Shown here: piece by piece, positions 21,754 to 30,600 of the stretch
Position numbering within the stretch: position 1 is the first letter of the stretch
Layout: the number at the start of each line of letters is the position of its first letter
NCBI GenBank assembly: GCA_004519485.1
Contig: CP038130.1
Location: 1,451,574-1,515,573, forward strand
Source of the DNA: Nannochloropsis oceanica
Lineage: Eukaryota; Sar; Eustigmatophyceae; Eustigmatales; Monodopsidaceae
Reading direction: 5' to 3'
Length of the DNA stretch: 64,000 bases
Program-made: the position numbers and the translations under genes
Notes under the pieces: generated by a model
Database searches by the model: none
What the model was told of the DNA's origin: nothing
Seen by the model: only the letters and a program-made list of their open reading frames with translations

Positions 21754-24700
21754 ATGACATTGATGAGGAGAGGGAATAGCTGCAACCTCACTATAATGCA
21801 GCGCTTCAAGAAAAGCTTCGAGAGAAGTAGACATTCTCTGTCTTCTTGGCGACGATATTCTCATAATGCCACCATTTTGATGCTCGCCTTTTTTGTGGTT
21901 GGCTGGACCTTAAACCAGACGTATCTCTTGTCCCTTATTGATGAGCAGAAGATTTCAGAAAGAGCGATTTACACAGATGAGACAAGGAAGGGACTACCTT
22001 TGAAAGACAAACATCTCTCCAAAATCAGTCATCAAAATCTGACCTGTGTCCAGCCTTTGTACGGAGTGGATAATCGACAATTCAAAATTTTGTGTACATT
22101 TGAGATTTCAGACGCCCACACTTACTCGGGGATCTTGTACGACCCCAATGGAGCTTGCAATTCATTATCAGTGAAAGCCCTAAACGGTCTGCTGTCGGGT
22201 GGAGGAAGCTTAAAGATTGAATGCGCAACAAGTGGTACCGAATCAAGCTGGCTGTGGCATTTGCAGGTGACGGGAACTTGCCCCGTCCTCCCAATTTCTG
22301 ATCACCGCAGACCAGAAGCAAACGCATCTGTTACTGTTCCGGCCGTGGAGATTCAAGATAACTCAAAGAAATCTAGAATCTTCAATGTTTGCCCCCAAAT
22401 TCTGCGTTCCCCCGGCCGGTTTCTGTTTTTTAAACTTGGCGAAGATTTTGCTGACCAGTTAATTAGTATAGCGAGTGCAATAATGCTAAGCCGGAGACAT
22501 GGCTTTACATTAGTTCTTCCTTCTGATCTCTCAGCACCATTCTCTTTGATGGAAGTGGCGGAAGGGAAGGGAAAGAAGGCCCCACTCTCAGTTCTATACA
22601 ACCTAGCGAGGCTGGAGCACACACTATCGAATGCCGGTTATACAGTGACATTGGACCTGCCGACAAGTAAAAATGGCCATCTTTCTTGGTTTAAGGACGC
22701 ACTGGACCGTCATAGTGGCATACGAGAGGTTGATTTTTCGCTTCTCAAGTACTCAAGGCTCGAAGATATTGTGGTAGATATTGGAGACCTCTTTCTCGAC
22801 ATGATTTCGCTTGATGATATATTGCACACAGAGCTTTTCCAAATTGTCCAGTTCCTTGCTTCATCCCTCAATCCCCTGATTTACTCGTCTGTAGAGCATC
22901 TGCGACAGACTTTGACCTCCATGAATCCAAAGGGGTTCAATGCTCTGGATTTTTTAATGGAGCATGACATGCCTCTGAATGTTTCAGGTGCAAAAAGCCT
23001 GGAGGCCCAATGGGAAGAAGCTTTTGTCTCACACGTAGCATTTGATGCACAGCTACCACTTTACATCGCCGGCGGAAATACAGGCGCACATAGAAAGTGT
23101 CAGCAGCTTTTATGCACTGACAAGTTCCTTCTGGGTGCCATGACATTCTTCCCAGAAGTGTTAAAGAGGTCCCCGGAAGTTATGGCTGCGGTCGATATGC
23201 TGCTTCTTGTGGAGGCCAATAGCTTCACTGGACTGAAGTATTCTACTTTTTCACATTTGATTGCGACACTACGCGACGCTCGATTCACTTTCCACGTGCA
23301 AGATTCCTCCATGCTACATCCTTTCCACGACCTTGTAAGATTTGGGACTCTGACTCCCTTGCCGCCCTGTCTCTGTACAAAGGAGAAAATCGAAGCTCTA
23401 AGATCGTTGGATACTGATTCCAAAAGCAAAAGGAAGCTGGCAGAGATCCGTTCATACATTAAAAGACTTGGTTTATCTTCCATACCTTTGGTCTTCGAAA
23501 TGACCTATATTTTGAATTTGTTTGAAACACCTGGAAAAGAGGACCTTGCAACGCAGGTGCTGCTTGAGTTTACAGCTTCTCATCACTCAGATAGATTGGT
23601 TGAAGGCCTGCGTCTCTTTTTGGAGCGAGATCCTATTCATGAATCCTTATTCGCCCGCGCTCTTTGTCATCACTTTCCCAGTATCGGTGATGTGACATGC
23701 AAAACGGCTAAACCGAGCAGGCTTCTTATTGTGTCGCATAGCTTGGTATCAGATGGTGCCCCCGTCGTTCTTGTGGACTATATCCTCTTTCTGTCTCGCG
23801 TCTTGAGATTGGATATAAAAATTGTGACCAGGGCAGGCATGCCACAACATACATCCCTTCAGCGTGACCTTGAAAGAGCTAATATTCCTATTAGCTACGA
23901 CAGCACATTCGACGCAAGAGATTTTGATGTCATCTATATCAACACTCTGGACATGTGGTGGTACAATGGCCTTTGTTCGAAAGCAAAACGAGAAATATCT
24001 GCATCCGATGGATGGGCTTCAAAAGTCATATGGTGGGTGCATGAATCTGCAAGAGATCATTTCACAGATGTTCATCCCTACTTGCCAAAAGTCTTGAAAA
24101 GTGTAAATCAGGCTATTTTTACTACGCCTCAGAGCCGAGATGTCTACAAAGACATTATTGCCGACATTCCCTCTACCGTCATTGCGAACCCATTGGACAT
24201 CAATTTAAGTCGGGATGCGCAGTTGCAAAGGCTTCGTCTCAAACACCGATCTGAAGAAATACAAGTGACCACCTCCGTCACATTTATATTGATCGGAACA
24301 GTTCACCCTGGCCGTCACCAGCTCGATTTTGTGCATGCTGCACTGCAGCTCCTTCAATCTTGCCCGAAAGCTCAGACTTTTTATTTCGTTATCGTCGGAT
24401 TTGATGGGGTCGCAGATGAGTACGAGGCAGAAGTGAAAGCGGCAATAGATGATGCGGGAGAGGATGTCGCGAAACATTTCAGATTAGTTCCTAGATTAAG
24501 TCACTATGATTGCCTCCAATTGCTATCTGGTGCTGATGTCCTGGTAAGCATGAGCGACTTTGAGGCATTTGGAATGACACTCCTAGAAGCCATGAGCATG
24601 GGGAAACCTGTCATCACCAGCAAAGTGGATGGCGTGCCGAGTGTTATTTACCACGAAGCTATAGACGTGCCCTTAGGAAATGTTCTTCTTCTAAAAGAAG

Positions 24701-24942
24701 CTATGGGGTCCATGCTGGAGGAAAAAAATAGGTCCTTGCATGCGATGCTAGCGATCCGGCATTATGAAAATTTCCAAACACTCGATACCAGGCTCAGACA
24801 TATTCAAGTTCTTGCGAACGCTATCAGGGGGAAACAAATAGTGTCACATTCTCCTCCTCTCGATACGAAGACCTTAGAACAAAAAAGAAAACACAAGATT
24901 AAAAGCCATAGACGAGGAAGAAAAAAAAGGAAGATAAATTGA
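21754..24942 (+). CDS. O-fucosyltransferase-like / GT4 fusion glycosyltransferase, complete copy
   Basis: 1,062 residues from 21754, or 1,048 from an in-frame ATG at 21796 that directly precedes the basic flank of the anchor and may be the true start. A membrane helix (ATILMLAFFVVGWTL) lies near residue 40-55. Residues about 220-510 resemble the O-fucosyltransferase fold: RFLFFKLGEDFADQLISIAS, then HGFTLVLPSD, and the C-terminal signature VEANSFTGLKYSTFSHLIAT. Residues about 650-1020 are a GT4 glycosyltransferase: LLIVSHSLVSDGAPVVLVDY, KVIWWVHES, FILIGTVHPGRHQLDFVHAA, and the EX7E motif in SDFEAFGMTLLEAMSMGKPV, with its first Glu at residue 937. The tail is strongly basic. It sits 1.3 kb after the GT4-WbsX gene, same strand. 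The B2 copy is cut off after residue 805. Enzyme specificity unknown; the two-domain layout is clear. Confidence 0.85.
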   Translation: MTLMRRGNSCNLTIMQRFKKSFERSRHSLSSWRRYSHNATILMLAFFVVGWTLNQTYLLSLIDEQKISERAIYTDETRKGLPLKDKHLSKISHQNLTCVQPLYGVDNRQFKILCTFEISDAHTYSGILYDPNGACNSLSVKALNGLLSGGGSLKIECATSGTESSWLWHLQVTGTCPVLPISDHRRPEANASVTVPAVEIQDNSKKSRIFNVCPQILRSPGRFLFFKLGEDFADQLISIASAIMLSRRHGFTLVLPSDLSAPFSLMEVAEGKGKKAPLSVLYNLARLEHTLSNAGYTVTLDLPTSKNGHLSWFKDALDRHSGIREVDFSLLKYSRLEDIVVDIGDLFLDMISLDDILHTELFQIVQFLASSLNPLIYSSVEHLRQTLTSMNPKGFNALDFLMEHDMPLNVSGAKSLEAQWEEAFVSHVAFDAQLPLYIAGGNTGAHRKCQQLLCTDKFLLGAMTFFPEVLKRSPEVMAAVDMLLLVEANSFTGLKYSTFSHLIATLRDARFTFHVQDSSMLHPFHDLVRFGTLTPLPPCLCTKEKIEALRSLDTDSKSKRKLAEIRSYIKRLGLSSIPLVFEMTYILNLFETPGKEDLATQVLLEFTASHHSDRLVEGLRLFLERDPIHESLFARALCHHFPSIGDVTCKTAKPSRLLIVSHSLVSDGAPVVLVDYILFLSRVLRLDIKIVTRAGMPQHTSLQRDLERANIPISYDSTFDARDFDVIYINTLDMWWYNGLCSKAKREISASDGWASKVIWWVHESARDHFTDVHPYLPKVLKSVNQAIFTTPQSRDVYKDIIADIPSTVIANPLDINLSRDAQLQRLRLKHRSEEIQVTTSVTFILIGTVHPGRHQLDFVHAALQLLQSCPKAQTFYFVIVGFDGVADEYEAEVKAAIDDAGEDVAKHFRLVPRLSHYDCLQLLSGADVLVSMSDFEAFGMTLLEAMSMGKPVITSKVDGVPSVIYHEAIDVPLGNVLLLKEAMGSMLEEKNRSLHAMLAIRHYENFQTLDTRLRHIQVLANAIRGKQIVSHSPPLDTKTLEQKRKHKIKSHRRGRKKRKIN

Positions 24943-25219
24943 TGGGTCCCCCAAAAAATGACGATATAAATTGTGGAGATAGGGAATAGTAAAAAAAATA
25001 GCGGGTACGCCCGCCCTGTGGGCAGGCAGGGGTGTGTATTTGTTGCGTGAGTAATAGGAAAAGAAAGGGGTGGGAAAGGAGGAAGTATGGGGGAGCATGT
25101 AGACTATGTGCACACCTGGGGGAGTGCATTGTGTAATGGTGTGTGGTGTGTGAAGAAGTAGGGGAAGAACAAGAAAGGAAGAGTCCTTTTTGTATGTTCT
25201 TTTTTTGTTTCTTTTTTGT
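24943..25219. other. Intergenic, 3' of the fusion glycosyltransferase
   Basis: Purine-rich DNA with a T-rich end. I see no gene. Confidence 0.5.
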
Positions 25220-25352
25220 GGGTCAAACAAATCCCAGGGGCAGACCTTTCAACAAGTTGCAATCTACTTGCCGTACCCGGTATTTGCCCACGGTCAGCTC
25301 TACGTCACGCTCTCGAGAGCGAGAGTAGGAGGCCCCATCAACATCACCATGA
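25220..25352 (+). pseudogene. PIF1-type helicase fragment (motifs V and VI)
   Basis: A short frame contains SNKSQGQTFQQVAIYLPYPV followed by FAHGQLYVTLSRARVGGPIN. These are helicase motifs V and VI of PIF1-like proteins, whose usual form is NKSQGQT...LP.PVF.HGQLYVALSR. No Walker A/B region precedes it and the match stops within about 45 residues, so it is a broken remnant. PIF1 domains occur in host helicases and in Helitron transposons; I cannot tell which source this is. Confidence 0.7.
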
Positions 25353-26410
25353 TGATCACTCACCTTCCTCTGCACGGCCAGCGACCTCCTGCACTCACCA
25401 CACCCAATGTGGTGTCTGTAAGCAAGTGTTTGTGTACATGCGACCAGCACAGCCACCACTACAGCAACCCCAAGAAATGATGGAAGCATAGAATACCACT
25501 ACAACGCACAGACAGGCCTCATTAAAAAAGAGGAAAGACCCCCCCAAAAATAAACAGACCCCCGACACAGACTCTCTCTGATAACACCGAGTTGAAAGCG
25601 CGGATGTTGGGGTTAAACTAGCGGCTCCTGCGCGTATTGGGTTTGAACAGGTTGCATCTCAGATGGTGTGTCCGGCACCCACCCTCTTTTGCAACAAATG
25701 CTGAAAATAAGGCCGGCGGGGTTACGATCCACCGACTCATCCGGCTAATTCAAGGAGCCGCAGTGCTGGCAAGTCATTCGAGCTCCCAAGTTACATGGAT
25801 GTTGGCTCCAGGAAGTCAAACTTGTATGCGGGCGCGGTGCTCGCGTGGTCGATGCTGTGCGCGCTGGTCATGCGTGGCCTCACGGTCAGCTGCACGTTCG
25901 GCTGTCCGCACTTCTGGCTCTTTGCACCGCCCTCGACGGGCTTGCCGTTCAGCTGCGCACTGGGTTACAAGTACTTCGGGGTTCAAGCGCCGGCGTTGTC
26001 GACCCTGTCGGTCAGCTAATGTCAAGCCGGCCTTGCATCATTCGTACTTCCCGCTCTATTTCCTGGTAAAACATTTTTCCATGGAAACTGTGTGTACAAT
26101 TTCCCGAAAAAAGAGAACCGGTGACATCGGATATTTTTTAATCGTAGCTCGTGGTAGACAGTTTGGCAAAGACCTCTCCGATTTCGAACGGCTGATATTG
26201 CAGCTTTGGGAACAATAAAAAAGAGCAAAGTAGAAAGACAAAAAGTGCAGGTATTCTATATAGCCTGCTTTCAACCATCTTGGGAGGCCTCTGTATGAGC
26301 GTTATATTTTTTTTCTCCTGAGAATATATATCTTGTAGGTGTGAAAGGATTGAGTTGTTACAGCGCTCACTCCGTCATCTATTTTCAACGGCCTTCCGTC
26401 AAGGTTTCGC
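25353..26410. other. Region without a recognised gene, downstream of the helicase fragment
   Basis: Contains a 193-codon open frame at 25637-26218 with an Arg/Cys/Ser-rich composition that does not look like a real protein. One frame near 25845-26030 reads PHGQLHVRLSALLA...ALDGLAVQL, faintly like a second, more decayed PIF1 C-terminus; too weak to call. Confidence 0.35.
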
Positions 26411-26800
26411 GCGGAAAAATGCGCTGCAAATTACCTATTAGGGCTTGCACAGTCCAAGACTCGGATAATGCCTCCTCCATTCGATGCTACTGCGACGAAC
26501 ATCCCGGTGCCGCCCGGGGTTCCATACGCGACACTAACCCACTCTTTAGAGGAGGGCGAATGAAATGTCCATGGATTTTGTGTGATTGGGGGATTTGGAT
26601 AAGGAGGTGGAGGTGATGGTGGGGGAGGCGGTGGAGGTGTTGGCGGGGGTGTTGGTGGAGATGTTGGTGGTGGCGGTGGAGGCGGTGGAGGCGGTGGGGG
26701 TGGTGGAGGTGTTGGCGGGGGTGTTGGTGGAGGCGGTGGAGGTGTTGGCGGTGGTGGAGGCGGTGGAGGCGGTGGAGGCGGTGGGGGTGTTGGTACAGAA
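26411..26800 (-). pseudogene. Proline-rich linker plus W-SVAYG repeat fragment
   Basis: On the minus strand an open frame reads a long run of Pro and Thr (from the minisatellite at 26600-26790), then YPNPPITQNPW, then EWVSVAYGTPGGTG and MFVAVASNGGGIIRVLD, ending at a TAA. The WxSVAYG...FVAVAS pattern is a short repeat seen in secreted bacterial and viral beta-rich proteins, usually in several copies; only one is left. Upstream the frame is closed by a stop in a MITE-end remnant. It may be the distal part of the decayed subtilase at 26934-28046 or a separate secreted protein. Confidence 0.45.
26600..26790. repeat. GGT/GGC-rich minisatellite
   Basis: Irregular array of GGTGGA, GGCGGT and GTTGGC(GG) units, all multiples of three and pure G/T/A/C-poor on the plus strand. 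Read on the minus strand it encodes Pro-rich sequence of the PPPPTPPP type. Such tracts are slippage-prone. The plus-strand Val/Glu/Ala frame here is only its shadow. Confidence 0.85.
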
Positions 26801-26833
26801 AGTTACTTAAATAACTTTCTGTATAGTCCGTAC
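26801..26833. mobile_element. MITE-end remnant: two terminal repeats head to head
   Basis: TACAGAAAGTTA and its reverse complement TAACTTTCTGTA face each other with 6 bp between them, followed by TAGTCCGTA. These are the same termini as in the foldback elements at 21141-21456 and 28114-28517. It looks like an element that has lost its whole interior, or a small deletion derivative. Confidence 0.6.
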
Positions 26834-26933
26834 GGATTACGTGTATTGTGTATTGTTGTTGCCACGCGCTCCGCGCGCGCTTTATTTGAACAGCTATATA
26901 CGGTGTGTCTATCAGTATTCTTTTTACCATATT

Positions 26934-28046
26934 TACTCACATTCTTGAGGGGGTGTCAGGCCTATGCACTTAGAGGCATTTGCCAGCTGAGGTAGGCACG
27001 CATGACCGTCTCTTAATTTGCTCCCACGTCGACCACCAAGTGTCTCACAACACAAGGGCCTTTTCTTGAAACTTCCAATGCACGGCAGAGTACAGTGCTC
27101 CATTCTCCACGAAGGATGCCCCCCATAAGTCCCCTTATCATTATTTTGACAGTACCACGCGGCGGATACGAAGGGGCCACTCGCAACCAAAGAATACGCC
27201 TGTTTATCTGTCATCGTAATGGACGTTCCTGTGACGTTCACCGTAATCACGTCGCAGTCGGGTTCGGGAAGCTAAGTTTCTCGAGCACGTTCAGATTGTC
27301 GAGCTTCTAGAGATTGTTGGGGTATATTTTTTTGATAGGAAGTCCCTGAGAGTCCAGACTGGCCACCAGGTCGAGATCATGCAACACAATTCTGGAAGCC
27401 CCCGGCGAGACCTCAGGCTCTATCCATGCCAACGTCGCCTCAAACGCATCCATCACAGTGTCGGATCCCGTCAGGGGCACGTAATTTGATCGGACGGTGA
27501 ACTTGTACGTGTGCACCCATCCAGTCGACGTCTCTGTCGAGTCCACGACAAACAGGGACGGCTGAGACGCGGCGGTTCCCAGTCACAAGACCCTCGTCAT
27601 CCGGACTTGTTCAAAGCCCTGGTATTTATTGGAAGGAGGGCCTAGTTTGATGGTGGAGGTAAGGTTGACATACTTCTCTACAGGGACACATGAGTTGATA
27701 AGCATCGCTTTAATCAAGACCCCCGAGGGAACGAATCTGTCGGCAGAGTTCTTAACTCCGGTGGGGTACCATCCCTCCATAAAATACTGGCGGAGTAACA
27801 GTGCCAATCCAGACACATGAGGGCATGACATGGACGTTCCCTGCCTTCTCCCTGTATCGCAGCTTGTCTGAGTCTTGGCGGAATTAATGGCGTTGCCAGG
27901 TGCGATCAAGTCGGGCTTGATGCGGCCGTCGATGGTAGGTCCGATGGAGGAGAAGTAGGCAACGGACAATTTCGGTCCGAGAGACGAAAGGGGTTCAAAA
28001 ATGGTCTCCGCGCAAGAAATGGAGAATTCGCAAGGACGAGTCTAAG
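26934..28046 (-). pseudogene. Decayed subtilase (S8 family, Kp43-like arrangement)
   Basis: Minus-strand coding remains of a secreted subtilisin-type protease. The N-terminal half of the catalytic domain, with the Asp and His, is absent. What remains begins near 28043 (CEFSISCAETIFEP), continues with AYFSSIGPTIDGRIKPDLIA and the catalytic-serine motif GTSMSCPHVSG, then GFEQVRMTRVL, and a C-terminal beta-domain (ATLAWIEPEVSPGASRIVLH, DLDLVASLDSQG). There is an in-frame TGA at 27583-27585, a TAG near 27307, and a frame change near 27270 before VITVNVTGTSITMTDKQAYS. With the missing front and several breaks, this is a pseudogene, unless unrecognised introns remove the breaks. A foldback MITE lies just beyond its broken 5' side. 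Confidence 0.7.
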
Positions 28047-28113
28047 CCCTTACAGTTCAATGCTCCCAACTCTCCCTCATCTGATTGATTGCTTGCATCC
28101 CTTTACCGGGTCA

Positions 28114-28517
28114 ACGGACGATACAGAAAGTTACCTAAGTTTTTTGCTCTTTTTACTTTTTTGGGGTTTTAATCACCATAACGAGCCTTGTTACCGGCAT
28201 AAAGACATCTCCTTCTATCATATTTGGAGCACCAAAATAAGCCCGCCCCGTAGGGGAAGCTGCCGGCATCAGGCCACTGGCGTTTTCGCGGGACGATGAC
28301 GCCTTTCCGCTCTAAATAAGCCGCTCCTTTGGCTGCCGGTCATTCCGCACCAACGAGTGGGACTGATGCCGGCAGCTTCCCCTACGGGGCGGGCTTATTT
28401 TGGTGCTCCAAATATGATAGAAGGAGATGTCTTTATGCCGGTAACAAGGCTCGTTATGGTGATTAAAACCCCAAAAAAGTAAAAAGAGCAAAAAACTTAC
28501 ATAACTTTCTGTAGTAT
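28114..28517. mobile_element. Foldback MITE with long inverted arms, best-preserved copy
   Basis: Left arm about 28114-28273 and right arm about 28362-28517 are near-perfect inverted repeats of about 155 bp around an 88-bp loop. Termini resemble TACGGACTATACAGAAAGTTA, slightly altered at both ends here. Internal arm motifs are GGGGTTTTAATCACCATAAC, TATCATATTTGGAGCACC and AATAAGCCCGCCCCG. No transposase is encoded; the twin open frames on the two strands are just the inverted arms translated. Other copies or relics lie at 3340, 21141, 26801, 42456 and 58007. The termini could suit a Tc1/mariner-like TA-targeting transposase, which is inference. Confidence 0.9.
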
Positions 28518-28903
28518 CAGCGTTGCAGCTCTTCAATCTCAAATCCGAGAGTATGTGACTATTTTTTCTCTGTTGAAGAAAAGGCGAAATGAAATAAAGA
28601 CGATGAATCTCAAGCTGCGCACGTCTTGTTATCTACGTAAAGTCGAAAGGGTTTTCAATGCGACGTTAGTAAGATTCAACCACCGTCAGATGAAGGGTTT
28701 GAAAGAGCTTCAGCAAGTATTTCTTTTTCTCTTTTTATTTGATCTTTTTCTCGCTCGCCAGAACCAAATTCAGATAGAGTATTTGCGTCCACCCACCTCG
28801 CTGCCCAAAATATATACAACTCATTCACTCCCAAAATGGCAACAAAACTATCAAATATGACAGGGACCCTTTCAACTTTTGACTCCAGACCAAAAACCCG
28901 ACA
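28518..28903. other. Upstream region of the GT61-like gene
   Basis: AT-rich; a 101-codon open frame (28555-28860) has no recognisable content. TATA-like AATATATACAAC at 28808-28819 lies about 90 bp before the start codon of the next gene and may be its promoter. Confidence 0.4.
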
Positions 28904-29676
28904 ATGGGTGCGTTTAGTAATACTAAACTCTCTCATTTCGAGAAGTTACCTTTTGCTTACACCAGTCTACTTATTGTGGCAACCACAGCATATTTGGGGC
29001 TGATTCGGGGACATATTTATGAGACCGCTTGTTGGCCAATTATGTCGCAGGCTGCTGCATCGGAAGGAAGCCATTCAAATATGGCCAACAAAACAGGATC
29101 TCATCGATCAACACCTGAGATGCTTGTGCAGACAATATATGGTACAAATATAAGTGGGAGGCCTATTTATGTCTCGTCCACTCATAGTAACCTGTATTAT
29201 ATCCCCACAACAACCATGTGGGATAACGTGTATAAGGGAATGCTTTTCGATGACAAACAGAAGATTGTGCCTTTTTCATCCTTTAATGCACTTGGAGGTT
29301 TAGATCGGGCTCCTCTCGAAGAGGGCCTCAAACCTCTTGTTACCATGGCTGATACCGAGGCCGATCGCATAGATGAAAACGTTGTCCTGATTACATTCTG
29401 GCATCAGTCATGGGGTCACTTGATAGACTCAATATGTGTTCTTACGGACTTCTTTTATCGCCATCGGCTTAATGAGCTAGGGTACAAGGTCATGCTTTCA
29501 GTACCAGAATGCCCATGGGCAGAAAATGTACTCGAAATTGCACGAACGCTACTTGGAAATCATTTCGTCAACCTCCGGGAGCTTGAAGATTCAAAACGAC
29601 TCCTGTCGTTTCAAGAAGTAATCCTTGTTCACCAGGCGCCTTCCAAGGTGTCCTTTTTGAGTTTTCCACAAAATGT
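28904..29676 (+). CDS. GT61-like glycosyltransferase, N-terminal part, cut by gap
   Basis: 257 codons run from the ATG at 28904 into the N gap. A signal-anchor helix (FAYTSLLIVATTAYLGLI) lies at about 16-34. The following lumenal part contains GRPIYVSS, VVLITFWHQSWGHLIDSICV and EVILVHQAPSKVSF. The WHQSWGHLIDS stretch corresponds to the Trp-His motif early in the GT61/DUF563 domain, and the general layout matches the complete GT61 protein at 4108-5667, though the sequences are far from identical. The diagnostic SPHGAGLTN block would lie beyond the gap. Asn-X-Ser/Thr sites are present. Intronless as far as seen and close to the fusion glycosyltransferases, so probably the same pathway. Family assignment is moderate because only half is visible. 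Confidence 0.6.
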
Positions 29677-29776
29677 NNNNNNNNNNNNNNNNNNNNNNNN
29701 NNNNNNNNNNNNNNNNNNNNNNNNNNNNNNNNNNNNNNNNNNNNNNNNNNNNNNNNNNNNNNNNNNNNNNNNNNNN
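29677..29776. other. Assembly gap of exactly 100 N
   Basis: One hundred Ns, a conventional placeholder for a gap of unknown size. Left of it is the GT61-like gene; right of it block B resumes in the middle of the coiled-coil coding sequence. Adjacency of the two sides is therefore not established. Confidence 0.99.
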
Positions 29777-30239
29777 TACGGCTGAGACAAAGGCTCGGCA
29801 GACGACAGGAAGCGAGATAAGGCGGCTGCAGGAGGAGATCGCGCACTTGAAGGAGGTGCTAGAGGACGAGCGGGTGAGGGCCATCAAGGTGGAGAACGAC
29901 TGGAAGTACATCGTCAGAGACCTGCAACAACGACAAACACTCGCACCGGTGCAAACCTTAGCGGCGGTATGGGCACGACCACCTGCGGCTGCAACAACTG
30001 TAACGGCAGCGGGTGCAGATACGTCGGTGGCAAATGAGAAAGCAGCTGCTGAGTGGGAGGAGAGAAGGGAGGACAAAGGCGGGGATATAGGGATATCGAA
30101 AATGGAGCTTGAAAAAGTGAAATTACGGTGCATGCTGGCGATTCAAAAGGCAGAGCGCCGGGCGGAGGCCTACAAACGTAAGTGTTTGGAGCTGCACGAG
30201 CGGTGGAAGGCAGTGGGCAGTGTAGTCGAAGGATTGTAA
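29777..30239 (+). CDS. Coiled-coil protein, C-terminal part only (B2)
   Basis: The last 153 codons of the coiled-coil protein encoded completely at 7043-8933. It enters from the N gap in the correct frame and ends at TAA 30237-30239. It has one extra codon near the end (WKAVGSV rather than WKAGSV) relative to copy 1. Whether the rest of the gene exists across the gap is unknown. Confidence 0.75.
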
Positions 30240-30600
30240 AAAAAATAAGGAAAGAAATAGTGCCACAGCCACAGCCTTGTCTCCCTTTCCCTGTTTTTCA
30301 TGAAGTTACGTTTTTATTGCCTTCACTGCGTTTAACCTCCATTGTTATTCTCCACAAAGTATCCAGCTAGTGACGCTGAAGCTCTCGATGTAATGGCAGT
30401 CAAAGCCAGCTCCTTCGGGCTACAATCAGACTCGTTCTGGCATTTTTGGGGCTGAGCGACACCCACCATCTCTCCTTAACCGGAGGTACAAGCTTACTTG
30501 AGAAGCCATTGGACCTTGCACTCTCCTATGTGCTGCTGATGATGGATCCCATGACGTGTAGTCCATAGTCGTGGCAGGCACGTCACTGGACAGCAAGGAC

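Larger units (their letters stand above)
8474..24169. repeat. Block B, copy 1 (15.7-kb direct repeat)
   Basis: Matches 29777-45484 in the same orientation. The offset drifts from 21,303 to 21,316 through small indels before 11.3 kb and is then almost constant at 21,315-21,316. Divergence begins sharply after 24169/45484, inside a coding sequence. The left edge of the second copy is an N gap. Base changes specific to individual units of the internal 2-kb array are the same in both copies. Confidence 0.95.

Noticed and set aside
25637-26218. 193-codon frame in block C
   Set aside because: Arg/Ser/Cys-rich, no domain, and overlapped by equally long frames on both strands.
26586-26810. Val/Glu/Ala frame over the GGT minisatellite on the plus strand
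   Set aside because: Shadow of the repeat; the minus strand gives the Pro-rich frame that continues into a recognisable protein fragment.
28060-28542. Two similar frames on opposite strands considered as a small gene pair
   Set aside because: They are the two arms of one inverted repeat (the MITE), not genes.
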